Source: DASQUK01 sp046723645 (GTDB lineage: Bacteria; Actinomycetota; Acidimicrobiia; Acidimicrobiales; VFJN01). Taken from it: a stretch of 13,431 bases of DNA. The position numbers and the translations under genes were made by a program. Location: NCBI GenBank assembly GCA_046723645.1, contig JBKOUY010000206.1, positions 1 to 13,431 of the forward strand. Direction: 5' to 3'. A model generated the notes under the pieces. That model saw nothing but the letters and a program-made list of their open reading frames with translations. It made no database searches and was not told the DNA's origin. How positions within the stretch are numbered: the first letter of the stretch is position 1; each line of letters starts with the position of its first letter. Below, in pieces: positions 6,096 to 12,770 of the stretch.

Positions 6096-6899
6096 TCATG
6101 CACGGAAGAACCCCAGGAGTCGTGCGGCGACCGCGTCCGGATCGGCGACGTGGCCCTGCCCGACGAGTGTCTCGCGCTCCGCCCCGGGGATCGCGGTCGC
6201 GATCGCGTCTCCCGCTTCGTCGAGGGCCAGGACCCACCGCGCCGCGCCGGGCGGGCGCTCGTCGCCGGTGAGCACGAGCACCGGCTGCCGGATCGTCGCG
6301 AGGCGGTCGACGGGCGGCGGTCCCGTCCCGAGGCAGGCGGCGTCGTACCGCAACGTGTGGGCCATCGCCTCGAGGTCGGACCAGAACGGTGCCGACCGCA
6401 TACCGGCGATGTCCTCCTCCGCTGTACCGGTGACGCGCAGGAAGGCCTCGAACGCCGCACCTCGGTCGCCGGCGGCGATCGCGCGATCTACCTCGTCGGT
6501 GTATGACTTCCACGCCTCGGGCCAGTCGGGCGCGAGGTTGTACGGCACCTCGTAGACGGCAACTTTGCCGACCGCGCTCCCTGCGGCGGCCGCCTCGAGC
6601 GCGAGCGCGCCGCCCGAGGACACGCCGTAGAGGTGGGCCGTCCCGCCCGCTGTGGCGATCAGCGCCTCGATGTCCTCGACCTCGCGACCGACGTCATAGG
6701 CAGCGGCGTCGCCGCTGGCGCCTCGACCCCGGCGGTCGTAGTTCAGAACAGTGAAGTGCTCGGCCAACGCCGGCACGAGCGGACCGTTCTCGCTGCGGTC
6801 GGTGAGACCACCCCCGACGAGAACCACGGCCGGACCGGTCCCGGCGCGCTCATAAGCGATGGCGGTGCCGTCCTTCGAGGCGGCAGTGAGCTTCGTCAT
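6096..6899 (-). CDS. alpha/beta-fold hydrolase
   Basis: A 267-residue alpha/beta hydrolase. After the N-terminal KDGTAIAYERAGTGPAVVLV comes the oxyanion-region VGGGL (in place of HG), the strand FTVLNYDRRGRGASGD typical of the family, and the nucleophile elbow G92-V93-S94-S95-G96 within HLYGVSSGGALALEAAA. Candidate acid is Asp213 in VLVLTGDERPP and candidate catalytic His250 in LVGQGHVADPD, so the triad is complete. Length is normal. The ATG at 6899 is preceded by CGGAG 9 bases away. Probably a cytoplasmic esterase or related hydrolase; no signal peptide. The substrate is not predictable. A relic of a different alpha/beta hydrolase lies just upstream on the same strand. Confidence 0.92.
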   Translation of the reverse strand: MTKLTAASKDGTAIAYERAGTGPAVVLVGGGLTDRSENGPLVPALAEHFTVLNYDRRGRGASGDAAAYDVGREVEDIEALIATAGGTAHLYGVSSGGALALEAAAAGSAVGKVAVYEVPYNLAPDWPEAWKSYTDEVDRAIAAGDRGAAFEAFLRVTGTAEEDIAGMRSAPFWSDLEAMAHTLRYDAACLGTGPPPVDRLATIRQPVLVLTGDERPPGAARWVLALDEAGDAIATAIPGAERETLVGQGHVADPDAVAARLLGFFRA

Positions 6900-7095
6900 C
6901 CCTTATGTCTCCGATCCGTGAAGGTTCGGGGCGCTCCGCCACTCATCCGACGGCGCGGCCCGCCGGAACTCATCGGCGCGTGTCACGACCGGATGGTTGC
7001 TGTCCCGCCGCTCGCGCGCTGGTCGGGCGGTCATCCGATCGTCGGCGCGACGTTCGGGGAGGCACGTGTCACCTTGGTTGAGCCTCGCCGCATCG

Positions 7096-7200
7096 TCAGC
7101 AGGCGCGGTCGGGATCTGCCGGATCGCGATGGTCGTCGCGGATCACGAACCGACCCCGGTCCGCCAGCGTCTGACAGAAGCCCTCGTCCCACCAGAGCAT
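7096..7200 (-). pseudogene. alpha/beta hydrolase relic (N-terminal fragment)
   Basis: A 34-residue frame, MLWWDEGFCQTLADRGRFVI followed by RDDHRDPADPDRAC and a stop. It corresponds to the region after the oxyanion loop of RdmC/aclacinomycin methylesterase-like hydrolases, where the family reads MLWW..EFC..LA..GR.VIRYD.RDTG. The nucleophile elbow and everything after it are absent; downstream sequence to 6900 gives no hydrolase match. It is not a part of the intact hydrolase at 6096-6899, which has its own equivalent strand. Its ATG overlaps the TGA of the upstream hypothetical gene as TGATG, so it might still be translated by coupling. Otherwise 6900-7095 holds nothing recognisable. Confidence 0.6.
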
Positions 7201-7601
7201 CACGATCCCGCGCTACCACTCACCCCCGTCAGAATCACTTTGTGCTGCTCGAGCTGTTGGGTGACGAGCGCGAGGAGCTCGGTCTCGGCGCGGATCATTC
7301 GCGCCAACGCCTCGGTGACCGGCTGCGACGACAAGGCGTCGAACTCGTGGGCCCCCATCGGCAGGTCCTGATATCCAGCCATCTCCTCGCCGATGGCGCC
7401 GAGCCGTGCCGCGACCTCTCGGTGTCGGGCTGCGAGCTGCTTGTAGACGCGCTTCTCGCGCTGCGAGTCCGGGTCGTTGGCGACCAGGCCGGGGAGGTGG
7501 GCGTCAAGGTTGTCGGCGACGGCGTCCAGGAGCGCCCCGATCAGCCGCGGGAGCGTTGCGTGCTCGGCGAGGCCCTGTCCACATGTTGGTTCTGAAGTCA
7601 T
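7200..7601 (-). CDS. hypothetical helical protein
   Basis: A 133-residue protein with no domain I can name. Sequence features: LPRLIGALLDAVADNLDAHL near the N-terminus, a charged middle (REKRVYKQLAARHREVAARL), the short motif YQDLPMGAHEFDAL and a long C-terminal helix ALARMIRAETELLALVTQQL. The heptad-like spacing suggests an all-helical, possibly coiled bundle; no signal peptide or membrane segment. Similar small proteins appear to be widespread in actinobacteria as uncharacterised families. The ATG at 7601 is chosen because AAAGGCAG lies just upstream. Same strand as the Clp-repeat gene, 164 bases downstream of it and separated by the SRPBCC relic; it overlaps the hydrolase relic by TGATG. 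Confidence 0.7.
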   Translation of the reverse strand: MTSEPTCGQGLAEHATLPRLIGALLDAVADNLDAHLPGLVANDPDSQREKRVYKQLAARHREVAARLGAIGEEMAGYQDLPMGAHEFDALSSQPVTEALARMIRAETELLALVTQQLEQHKVILTGVSGSAGS

Positions 7602-7632
7602 CTTCTGCCTTTCGCCGCGAACAGTCGCGCCG

Positions 7633-7740
7633 TCAGTGGGTGTCCCCCGTGCGGCCCTCGCGCAGGTTGATGCCATGCAACACGTAGGCCTTCAAGCTGC
7701 ACAGGAAGTCGGTCCAACCCGCTGTTTGCTCGAGCGCCTG
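7633..7740 (-). pseudogene. SRPBCC/AHSA1-domain relic (C-terminal end)
   Basis: Minus-strand codons ending at the TGA of 7633-7635 read LEQTAGWTDFLCSLKAYVLH then GINLREGRTGDTH. This is the C-terminal helix of Hsp90-activator-like SRPBCC proteins, whose consensus is GW..FL.SLKAY...G.NLREG. The rest of the domain (about 110 residues) is missing: upstream the frame becomes a run of arginines and runs into the 3' end of the Clp-repeat gene without a start codon. It is therefore the tail of a deleted gene. It occupies the gap between the Clp-repeat gene and the hypothetical gene and marks a past deletion junction near 7740-7770. Confidence 0.6.
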
Positions 7741-7765
7741 GCGACGCCGTCGTCGTCGTTCGGCC

Positions 7766-8254
7766 TCACTCCTGCGCGGTGCGGGAACGCGCCACTTGAC
7801 TTCTCATGGCACTCGGGTCCGCGCCCTGAGAGATGAGCGCGGCCTGGGCGGCGCGGTCCCGCATGACCAAGGCGAGGAAGAGGTCGTCGGTAGTGATGAC
7901 GTGTCGCTTGTCCATGATGCACAGCTCGGCTGCCAGACGTATCGCCCGGTCCCCATCGCCGCCGTAGCTGAGACCCAATGGGAGCCTGACCAGCCTCTTT
8001 AGCCCCCGGCGGGTACCTGGGGCGTCTCGTGCCGCGACCTCGAACGGCTCCAGAGCCTGGGTGGTGACGCCAGCATCGGTCATCACGCGCTGGGCGGTGC
8101 TGCCCTCGCCAACTTCCAGGGTGGCGAGGAGCAGCGTCACCGATGTCGGCCGCTGCGGCGCTGCGAGTGCCGTGCTCCACGCCAGGCATCGCTGCAGGTC
8201 GTCGGCGATGTTCGACTTGATGAACCCCATATCGTCAGTCTGGAAGGCAGTCAT
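7766..8254 (-). CDS. stand-alone Clp N-terminal (Clp R) domain protein
   Basis: A 162-residue protein consisting of two Clp-N repeats. The first is STALAAPQRPTSVTLLLATL with EGSTAQRVMTDAGV; the second is AIRLAAELCIMDKRHVITTD followed by DLFLALVMRDRAAQAALISQ. The pattern of a helix, a 'xT/VTxxxLLxAL' helix and a final 'A..L....D' helix is that of the substrate- and adaptor-binding domain of ClpC/ClpA. The AAA+ modules are absent, so it cannot unfold proteins itself; related stand-alone proteins may act as adaptors or competitors for Clp machinery, though this is inference. Start ATG 8254 is chosen for length; ATG 8230 (MGFIKSNI) is an alternative. The 3' end abuts the SRPBCC relic. Confidence 0.8.
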   Translation of the reverse strand: MTAFQTDDMGFIKSNIADDLQRCLAWSTALAAPQRPTSVTLLLATLEVGEGSTAQRVMTDAGVTTQALEPFEVAARDAPGTRRGLKRLVRLPLGLSYGGDGDRAIRLAAELCIMDKRHVITTDDLFLALVMRDRAAQAALISQGADPSAMRSQVARSRTAQE

Positions 8255-8640
8255 CCACGAGGTCTAGGGGCCATGTGCGGTCGCCAGGCGGCGGCCGGTT
8301 CCGCCTGTCCTCGGCAGCCGAGCTGCCCGTCCTCAGATCGTCGAGGACCCTGGTGCGAGGAACCGAACCCAACCCCGCAGCTCGAGCCTGAGCGCTGACT
8401 CTGCGCCGCTGCTCGCCGACGTCAAGGCCAAGCCCTGACGGGGCGGCCTCCGGCCGACCTTTGACCCCGGCTCCACTGCCGGCGCGCGCCCCCACAGGCC
8501 CCCCAACCACACCACCAGCGACAACGTCCCTTGACACCTCGAACTCCTTCAGGAATGCCGATCGGCGTTTACCTTCTGCCACACGTGGACTTGAACGGCG
8601 TATCACCCGAGGTACCGATTGGGGACGGGGGCCGCGCCAG
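8255..8640. other. 386-bp region without a convincing gene, with a palindrome
   Basis: Upstream of the Clp-repeat gene. On the minus strand a GTG at 8537 has a good Shine-Dalgarno sequence (AAGGAG, 6 bases away) and a frame of 100 codons ending inside the next gene, but its content (glycine- and arginine-rich, mixed third-position GC) matches nothing and is probably not a real protein. AATGCCGATCGGCGTT (8554-8569) is a near-perfect 16-bp palindrome with one wobble pair, possibly an operator. TTGACA at 8531 has no convincing -10. Confidence 0.4.
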
Positions 8641-8765
8641 AACTGCCGCTCGGTGCTACGGCGTTCTGTGTCGGTGATCGGCCGTGGCGAGGGCCGCTCG
8701 CAGCGGGCAATCGGTGCGCGTTTCGTTGTACCAACCTTCGGCAGTCGGGGATGCTGCAGAGTTGC
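8641..8765 (+). repeat. dispersed intergenic repeat, copy B (two modules)
   Basis: First module: CTGCCGCTCGG, CGGCGTTCTGTGTCGGTGAT, then a 28-base stretch (8692-8719, starting GGCCGCTCGCAGCGGGCAAT) identical to copy F. The CCGCT-CGC-AGCGG hairpin lies in it. Second module 8731-8765 (CGGCAGTCGGGGATGCTGCA) has its counterpart in F at 12291-12312. It sits 37 bases beyond the stop of the methyltransferase gene. Confidence 0.75.
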
Positions 8766-8801
8766 GTGTCACAGCCGACGTGAGCGTTGCCGGTGGGGCG
8801 G

Positions 8802-9614
8802 TCAAGTAGCGCGTCTGGCGAGTTGGTACGCGAACGTCAGGTCCTGTTCGAGGATCCCGTCGGGACAGCAGCCGAGGATCTGGGTTCGGAGATCGGTCTC
8901 GAACGCGTCGGCGTGGTGCGCGAGAACGGCTCGATTCAGATCCGACGTCGAGTAGACGAACCCGATGAGCGACTCGATGGTCCATCGCTTCACGGTGGAG
9001 AACTCGAACTGCCCCTCGTAGGAGAGTCCCGCTCGCCGGAGCACCCGCTCATGCGGGTCCCGATCCATGACCCGCTCCCAGCCCTCCGGGACGCGGTCGC
9101 GGGCGCCGACTGCGTCCTTCCACCGCCCGAGGGTGGCCGACAGGACACGTTGCCATGCCCGAGTGCCGCGCCACGGCGTTCCGCCCCAGAGGAGCGCGAC
9201 ACAGCCGCCATCGGGGAGGTGGCGAATCAGGCGCGTCGCAACCGCATCACGGTCGAGCCGGTGGAATGCGTTGCCGACCGCGACCAGACGGAAGACCCCC
9301 TCAAGCGGCACGTCCTCGGCCGCGGCGGCAATCCATTGGATGTTGTTGACTCCGAGACGCTGCGCCTTGTGCTTGCCGAACTCGATCGCTTCCGGTTCTT
9401 GGTCGACGGCCCACACCTCGTCGACGTCCGACGCGAGCGCGAACGCCACCTGGCCGGTGCCACAGGCGAGGTCGAGCAGCCGGCCGGTACCGTCAAGGCG
9501 TAGGCGTGCTCGGAGATCATCGAGCAGCACGGCCGGGTAGGGGGGCCGGAACCGGTCGTAGTACTCCGCTGTGCCCTTGTACAGGTCCTTTCGGTACCAA
9601 ACCTCGCCAGCCAC
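8802..9614 (-). CDS. class I SAM-dependent methyltransferase
   Basis: A 270-residue methyltransferase. After YRKDLYKGTAEYYDRFRPPY come motif I LLDLACGTGQVAFALA (residues 46-61), the acidic end of strand 2 in VWAVDQEPEAIEF (Asp71), motif II IAAAAEDVPLEG with FRLVAVGNAFHRLDRD, and motif III LPDGGCVALLWGG. The C-terminal WTIESLIGFVYSTSDLNRAV is characteristic of one actinobacterial group of small-molecule methyltransferases with unknown acceptor. GTG 9614 is chosen because similarity starts just after it; the frame is open further upstream but that stretch is repeat C. No Shine-Dalgarno sequence is visible. It stands alone between repeat copies B and C and is unrelated in detail to the partial methyltransferase at 1-273. 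Confidence 0.9.
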   Translation of the reverse strand: MAGEVWYRKDLYKGTAEYYDRFRPPYPAVLLDDLRARLRLDGTGRLLDLACGTGQVAFALASDVDEVWAVDQEPEAIEFGKHKAQRLGVNNIQWIAAAAEDVPLEGVFRLVAVGNAFHRLDRDAVATRLIRHLPDGGCVALLWGGTPWRGTRAWQRVLSATLGRWKDAVGARDRVPEGWERVMDRDPHERVLRRAGLSYEGQFEFSTVKRWTIESLIGFVYSTSDLNRAVLAHHADAFETDLRTQILGCCPDGILEQDLTFAYQLARRAT

Positions 9615-9698
9615 TGCATGATCGTGGCACGCCCATCCATCTCGCCGCCGACGTCCCACACCCCATCCCCCCAATGCCGATGGGGTTGGGACACCGCG

Positions 9699-9745
9699 CC
9701 CATATCTGCCGATCCGCGCCTCGGCGATCTCTACCGGCGGCAATC
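9699..9745 (+). repeat. dispersed intergenic repeat, copy C (partial)
   Basis: CCCATATCTGCCGATC (9699-9714) is identical over 16 bases to copy D (10782-10797) and continues CGCGCCTCGGCGATCT, close to copy F. The 3' half is degraded; GGGCAAT at about 9768 may be its end. It lies between the divergent methyltransferase and lipoprotein genes. Confidence 0.65.
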
Positions 9746-9878
9746 TCTGGAAGCCCGAGGGCGGTCCCGGGCAATATGCGCTGCGGTGGCGAGGACGGGT
9801 TTGGTGCGCGGAACGCGGCGAGATGCGCTGATGCTTCGCGACCGGAACTGGCCGCGGCCTTCTGACCGTCTAAGGAGC

Positions 9879-10742
9879 ATGCGCCTGACTGTTGCCTCGA
9901 TGCTTGTAGTCGCGGCGACCGCATGCGGCAGCGGCGAGGAGAGCACGGCGGGCCGAGACGACCAGTGGGAGACGTACACGAGTGACATCGACGGACTCGC
10001 CGTCAGCTATCCGACAACGTGGCGTCGGCCGGAGGTTCCGCTGGCGGGCGCCCTGACGGGTGATCAGTTCGAGGTGCTGGGGCTGGTTACCGGCGAGCTC
10101 CCGGGGGCCGAGCGCGGGTGTTCCCCCTATCCGTGGGCGGCGATGCGAGCATTGGGTGCCGGAGACCTCGTCTTGACGCTCAGGATCTCGGCGTCTGAGG
10201 GTCCGTTCGACGAGTGGGCCGAGACGGGCATCCGGGAGCCGCTGACGTCCAAGCCTGACGATCTGCTTGGCCAGGAAACCATGCCGCCAGGCGAGCTGCC
10301 GGGAGGGTGCGCCGTTGACGGAGTGGAGCAGCGGCAGGTGGACTTCATCGCCGACGGGCGGCTCTACACGGCGTTCCTTGCCCATCGAGGCAATCTGAGC
10401 GAGCAGCGGCGGGATGAGCTGCGCGGTGTCTGGTCGAGCCTGACGCTGCGCCCAATCCCAACGGGGGACGAGTCGGCGACGATCGGTGAGCGTTACTGGC
10501 ACGTGCTCTACACCCACTGTGGAATCGACGGAACTGAGTTCGCTGGCCGCGACTGGGTGGCAGAGCCAGTTCTCGACGACGGCAACGGCAACCCGCCTGC
10601 GGGCTGGGGGAACCCCATCCAACCGGGCGTGATGACTCTGACGAGCCCGGATCATGCCGAATTCGAAAGCCGCGACGGGCAGCTCGAAGCGGCATTTCGA
10701 CCTCGCACACCGGCAGATCCACCAGCTCCGCCTTGCGCGTAG
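9879..10742 (+). CDS. putative secreted lipoprotein, function unknown
   Basis: A 287-residue protein with a short lipoprotein-type signal: MRLTVASMLVVAATACGSGE, with the lipobox-like ATA-Cys at residue 16. The mature part begins with a charged stretch and a domain starting WETYTSDIDGLAVSYPTTW, resembling the 'Y.S...GF..YP..W' opening of PsbP-like/lipoprotein domains. It ends in a second conserved block, YTHCGIDGTEFAGRDW, LDDGNGNPPAGWGNPIQPG, and a terminal PPCA; two Cys there may pair. I have seen this ending in other actinobacterial lipoproteins but know no function. AAGGAG is only 1 base from ATG 9879, an odd spacing; ATG 9831 upstream or ATG 9900 are alternatives. It is flanked by repeat copies C and D. 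Confidence 0.75.
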   Translation: MRLTVASMLVVAATACGSGEESTAGRDDQWETYTSDIDGLAVSYPTTWRRPEVPLAGALTGDQFEVLGLVTGELPGAERGCSPYPWAAMRALGAGDLVLTLRISASEGPFDEWAETGIREPLTSKPDDLLGQETMPPGELPGGCAVDGVEQRQVDFIADGRLYTAFLAHRGNLSEQRRDELRGVWSSLTLRPIPTGDESATIGERYWHVLYTHCGIDGTEFAGRDWVAEPVLDDGNGNPPAGWGNPIQPGVMTLTSPDHAEFESRDGQLEAAFRPRTPADPPAPPCA

Positions 10743-10781
10743 CCGGGTCCCGGAGCCCCGAACCCGAGCGCGCGTGACCCA

Positions 10782-10860
10782 CCCATATCTGCCGATCTCG
10801 CGCCACGTCGTTCTGTGCTCATGATCCGCCAGACGACGCGTGCGCAGGTAGGGGAACCGA
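10782..10860 (+). repeat. dispersed intergenic repeat, copy D
   Basis: CCCATATCTGCCGATC matches copy C, TCTGCCGATCTCGCGC (10788-10803) matches copy A, and CGTCGTTCTGTGC (10806-10818) matches copy E, each exactly. It starts 40 bases after the lipoprotein stop. The remainder of the gap up to 11058 shows no gene I recognise and no further copy. Confidence 0.75.
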
Positions 10861-11058
10861 TGCGCATCCCTCGCGGCGTACCCGGCGGTTGGAGGTCTCC
10901 TGGCGCAACCTCGGCGGCACCGCTTTGAGACGCTTCGCGCCCCCGTACGCGCAGACGCGAGGGGCCCCGCAGCAGCGCTGCAGACATGATCCACGCAGTC
11001 GACCTGTTCCAGCCGCTGAGACGTCGGTTGGCCCTCGGGCGCTGTCTGCGGCGGCGTC

Positions 11059-11064
11059 TACAGT
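11059..11064 (+). promoter_or_regulatory. -10 element for leaderless membrane-protein gene
   Basis: TACAGT, fitting the actinobacterial TANNNT pattern, ends 7 bases before the GTG start at 11072. No ribosome binding site separates them, which is the standard layout of a leaderless mRNA. No clear -35. Confidence 0.45.
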
Positions 11065-11071
11065 CGACGAT

Positions 11072-11554
11072 GTGGCTTCGGTCGTCGTGGTTGGCATCGT
11101 CTTCCTCGGTCTGTTGGGTCTCCTGAGACTGTCGTTACGCCGGCATCTCGAGCGCCAGGGTTATCGGCCGTCGCGCACGCCGCCGTCGTTGGATCCAGAC
11201 CATCATTTCGACGAGACATGTTCGGTGACCTTTAGGGGCGGGTCGCGGGTCGGCCGGGGGAACGCAACGGCGCCATTGGTCACGCTTCGCTTTGATGACA
11301 ACTGGGCTCACCTCAGCGGCGGAGGGCGGCTGTTCGGAGGGCCAGCACCCGTGTGGATCGACCGGTCGGCGGTCCTCGGTGTCGGTCAGGTCCGCCTCCC
11401 GCTCAGCCCCGGGATTCGCTTCGAGACCGACGACGGCCGCTATGACGGCGTGATCTTCTGGACGAAGAGTCCCGCGGCGGTTCTCGGCGCGCTTCGCGAT
11501 CACGACTGGCCGATCTCGGACGGCAGTATCAACGAGGCGGACGCCCATCCCTAG
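11072..11554 (+). CDS. single-pass membrane protein with possible PH-like domain
   Basis: A 160-residue protein. An N-terminal membrane segment, ASVVVVGIVFLGLLGLLRLS, is followed at once by LRRHLERQGYRPSRT, whose positive charge predicts a cytoplasmic C-terminal domain. The soluble part is beta-rich (TAPLVTLRFDDNWAHLSGGG, VWIDRSAVLGVGQVRLPL, GIRFETDDGRYDGVIFW) and ends in one helix (SPAAVLGALRDHDWPI): seven or so strands plus a terminal helix, as in bacterial PH-like domains. That assignment is by pattern only. The GTG at 11072 is chosen because it directly precedes the membrane segment and sits 7 bases after TACAGT; the frame is open upstream but without protein-like sequence. It lies between repeat copies D and E. 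Function unknown. Confidence 0.7.
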   Translation: MASVVVVGIVFLGLLGLLRLSLRRHLERQGYRPSRTPPSLDPDHHFDETCSVTFRGGSRVGRGNATAPLVTLRFDDNWAHLSGGGRLFGGPAPVWIDRSAVLGVGQVRLPLSPGIRFETDDGRYDGVIFWTKSPAAVLGALRDHDWPISDGSINEADAHP

Positions 11555-11585
11555 CAGGTCCTACTCGCGAACTACCCGGGCTGTA

Positions 11586-11667
11586 GATCTCAGCGCCCAG
11601 GCGCCGCGTCGTTCTGTGCCCGACACGCCGCCACGCAAGGGCTGCGCAAGTCGGGCATTCTGAGCGC
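11586..11667 (+). repeat. dispersed intergenic repeat, copy E
   Basis: GATCTCAGCGCCCAGGCGCC, then CGTCGTTCTGTGC (11607-11619, exact match to D) and CGGGCATTCTG (11652-11662, exact match to A). The repeat ends at the GTG start of the Imm26-like gene. CATTCT lies 6 bases before the GTG and could serve as a -10 for a leaderless transcript. Confidence 0.7.
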
Positions 11668-12135
11668 GTGGCGCAGCGACTGGCCTACGAAGATGGCGAC
11701 TGGTTCGCGGTCCCACTCCGAGCAGACAGCGGGTTCGCCGTCGGGCTAGTGGCTCGTCACGACGGTCGGGGTGGCGTGATCGGGTACTTCTTCAACGCCC
11801 GGTGGGACAAGCTCCCCACGGTCGCTGATGTCACGGCTCTCGGCCCGTCCGACGTCATTCGTGTGGTCCGCTTCGGGGACCTTGGTCTCATCGAGGGTCG
11901 GTGGCCGGTGCTGGGCAAGTTGGAGGATTGGGAACCTGCTGACTGGCCAATGCCCGTCTTCGGCCGGCGAGACATCTCGGGCCAAGCGTTCAGAGTCACC
12001 TACCCGCCGGAGGATCTAGCGGCTCCTACGCGCGAGGAACCGATCTCAGACGGTGAGTGCGATGTCCTTCCCCGCGACGCGCTGGGCGGCTCAGGTGCGG
12101 TGGAACGGGTCCTGACCGCTTTACTCCACGGCTGA
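11668..12135 (+). CDS. Imm26-like immunity protein
   Basis: A 155-residue protein matching the Imm26 family of immunity proteins from polymorphic toxin systems: opening GDWFAVPLRADSGFAVGLVA, then GVIGYFFNARWDKLPTVADV, IRVVRFGDLGLIEGRWPVLG, WEPADWPMPVFGRRD and the ending GGSGAVERVLTALLHG. Immunity proteins bind and neutralise a cognate toxin in the cytoplasm; no signal or membrane segment is present. No toxin gene is visible in the window, so it is an orphan here, or the family has another role in actinobacteria, where single copies are common. The GTG start follows repeat E directly and has no ribosome binding site (leaderless start likely). Next downstream is repeat F. Confidence 0.8.
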   Translation: MAQRLAYEDGDWFAVPLRADSGFAVGLVARHDGRGGVIGYFFNARWDKLPTVADVTALGPSDVIRVVRFGDLGLIEGRWPVLGKLEDWEPADWPMPVFGRRDISGQAFRVTYPPEDLAAPTREEPISDGECDVLPRDALGGSGAVERVLTALLHG

Positions 12136-12200
12136 GGCACGCCTCCTGCGTCTCTGCTCGCGCGTCGCCGGCCGCAGCGCCGATGCCGTCAGCCACACCG

Positions 12201-12312
12201 AAGTGCCGATCTCGCGCCTCGGCGTTCTGTATCAGGGGTCGGACGGGCAGCGGCCGCTCGCAGCGGGCAATCGGTGCGCTCTGCGCCACCGACCCGGCGA
12301 TCGGGAAATGCA
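12201..12312 (+). repeat. dispersed intergenic repeat, copy F (two modules)
   Basis: GTGCCGATCTCGCGCCTCGG and CGGCGTTCTGT, then the 28-base stretch 12252-12279 identical to copy B, followed by the second module GACCCGGCGATCGGGAAATG at 12291. It fills the gap between the Imm26-like gene and the stop of the convergent hypothetical gene. A piece like the second module alone (GACCCGGCGAT) occurs at 568-578. Confidence 0.75.
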
Positions 12313-12313
12313 G

Positions 12314-12706
12314 TTACCCCGCGTCGAGGGCGCGCCGAGCCGCATCGTCGCCGTCAGATGTGTTGACAACCCGGCAGGACCACTCCCAGTCCGAGTCAGT
12401 GCTGCACGCGGCCAGTGCCCTGCGCCTCACCTGAGCGATCGGCTCTTCCACGTGCATCACGGGAGCAACCCGGCCCGGAGGGCCGCCGTCGAGGTACTCC
12501 ATGTGGCCCACCTTCACCAGGCCGGCGAGTGAGAGTCGGTCGAGGGTCGAGAAGGCCGTGTGCACGTCGGAGTCTGACGGCGGGCCGGGATCTGTCGGCG
12601 GGTTCGCTCGGATTCCGAGGTGAATCAGCACCCAAACGAACGCGACGTCGTCGGTGAGCCCGTCGATCAATAGCTCGACCTCGTGCTGGCTCAGGTCCCT
12701 CGCCAT
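12314..12706 (-). CDS. hypothetical protein
   Basis: A 130-residue protein I cannot assign. N-terminal helical part RDLSQHEVELLIDGLTDDVA then FVWVLIHLGIR; middle AFSTLDRLSLAGLVKVGHME followed by YLDGGPPGRVAPVMHVEEPI, a layout (helices, then a two-strand wing with glycines) like a winged helix; the C-terminus has SDWEWSCRVVNTSDGDDAAR. The WEWSC.VVNT ending suggests a conserved family rather than random coding. No signal or membrane segment. ATG 12706 is chosen as the first in-frame start at which protein-like sequence begins; the ribosome binding site is weak. It lies between repeat copy F and the partial copy G, and converges with the Imm26-like gene. Confidence 0.65.
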   Translation of the reverse strand: MARDLSQHEVELLIDGLTDDVAFVWVLIHLGIRANPPTDPGPPSDSDVHTAFSTLDRLSLAGLVKVGHMEYLDGGPPGRVAPVMHVEEPIAQVRRRALAACSTDSDWEWSCRVVNTSDGDDAARRALDAG

Positions 12707-12770
12707 CGATCCAGTCTGCCGGAGGTGGGCTGTCACATAGGTGCCGATCCGGGACGAACCACCGCGCCCC

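Noticed and set aside
5888..6460. Long upstream extension of the second PPOX frame
   Set aside because: The extension overlaps the alpha/beta hydrolase gene and is arginine/serine-rich shadow; the PPOX protein begins at ATG 5887 with its own ribosome binding site.
6633..7595. 320-codon plus-strand frame
   Set aside because: Antisense to the hydrolase and the hypothetical gene; no recognisable domain.
8235..8537. 100-codon minus-strand frame with a good ribosome binding site at 8544-8549
   Set aside because: Composition and third-position bias are not gene-like, no family recognised, and it overlaps the start of the Clp-repeat gene.
8767..8773. TGTCACA as a second SigI/ECF41 promoter
   Set aside because: No CGTC at a suitable distance downstream.
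9870..10994. 374-codon minus-strand frame opposite the lipoprotein
   Set aside because: Low-complexity shadow that also runs through repeat D; the plus strand carries a signal peptide and a coherent protein.
12731..12737. TGTCACA as a third SigI/ECF41 promoter
   Set aside because: The sequence 16 bases further is ACGA, not CGTC, and no gene starts downstream in that direction.
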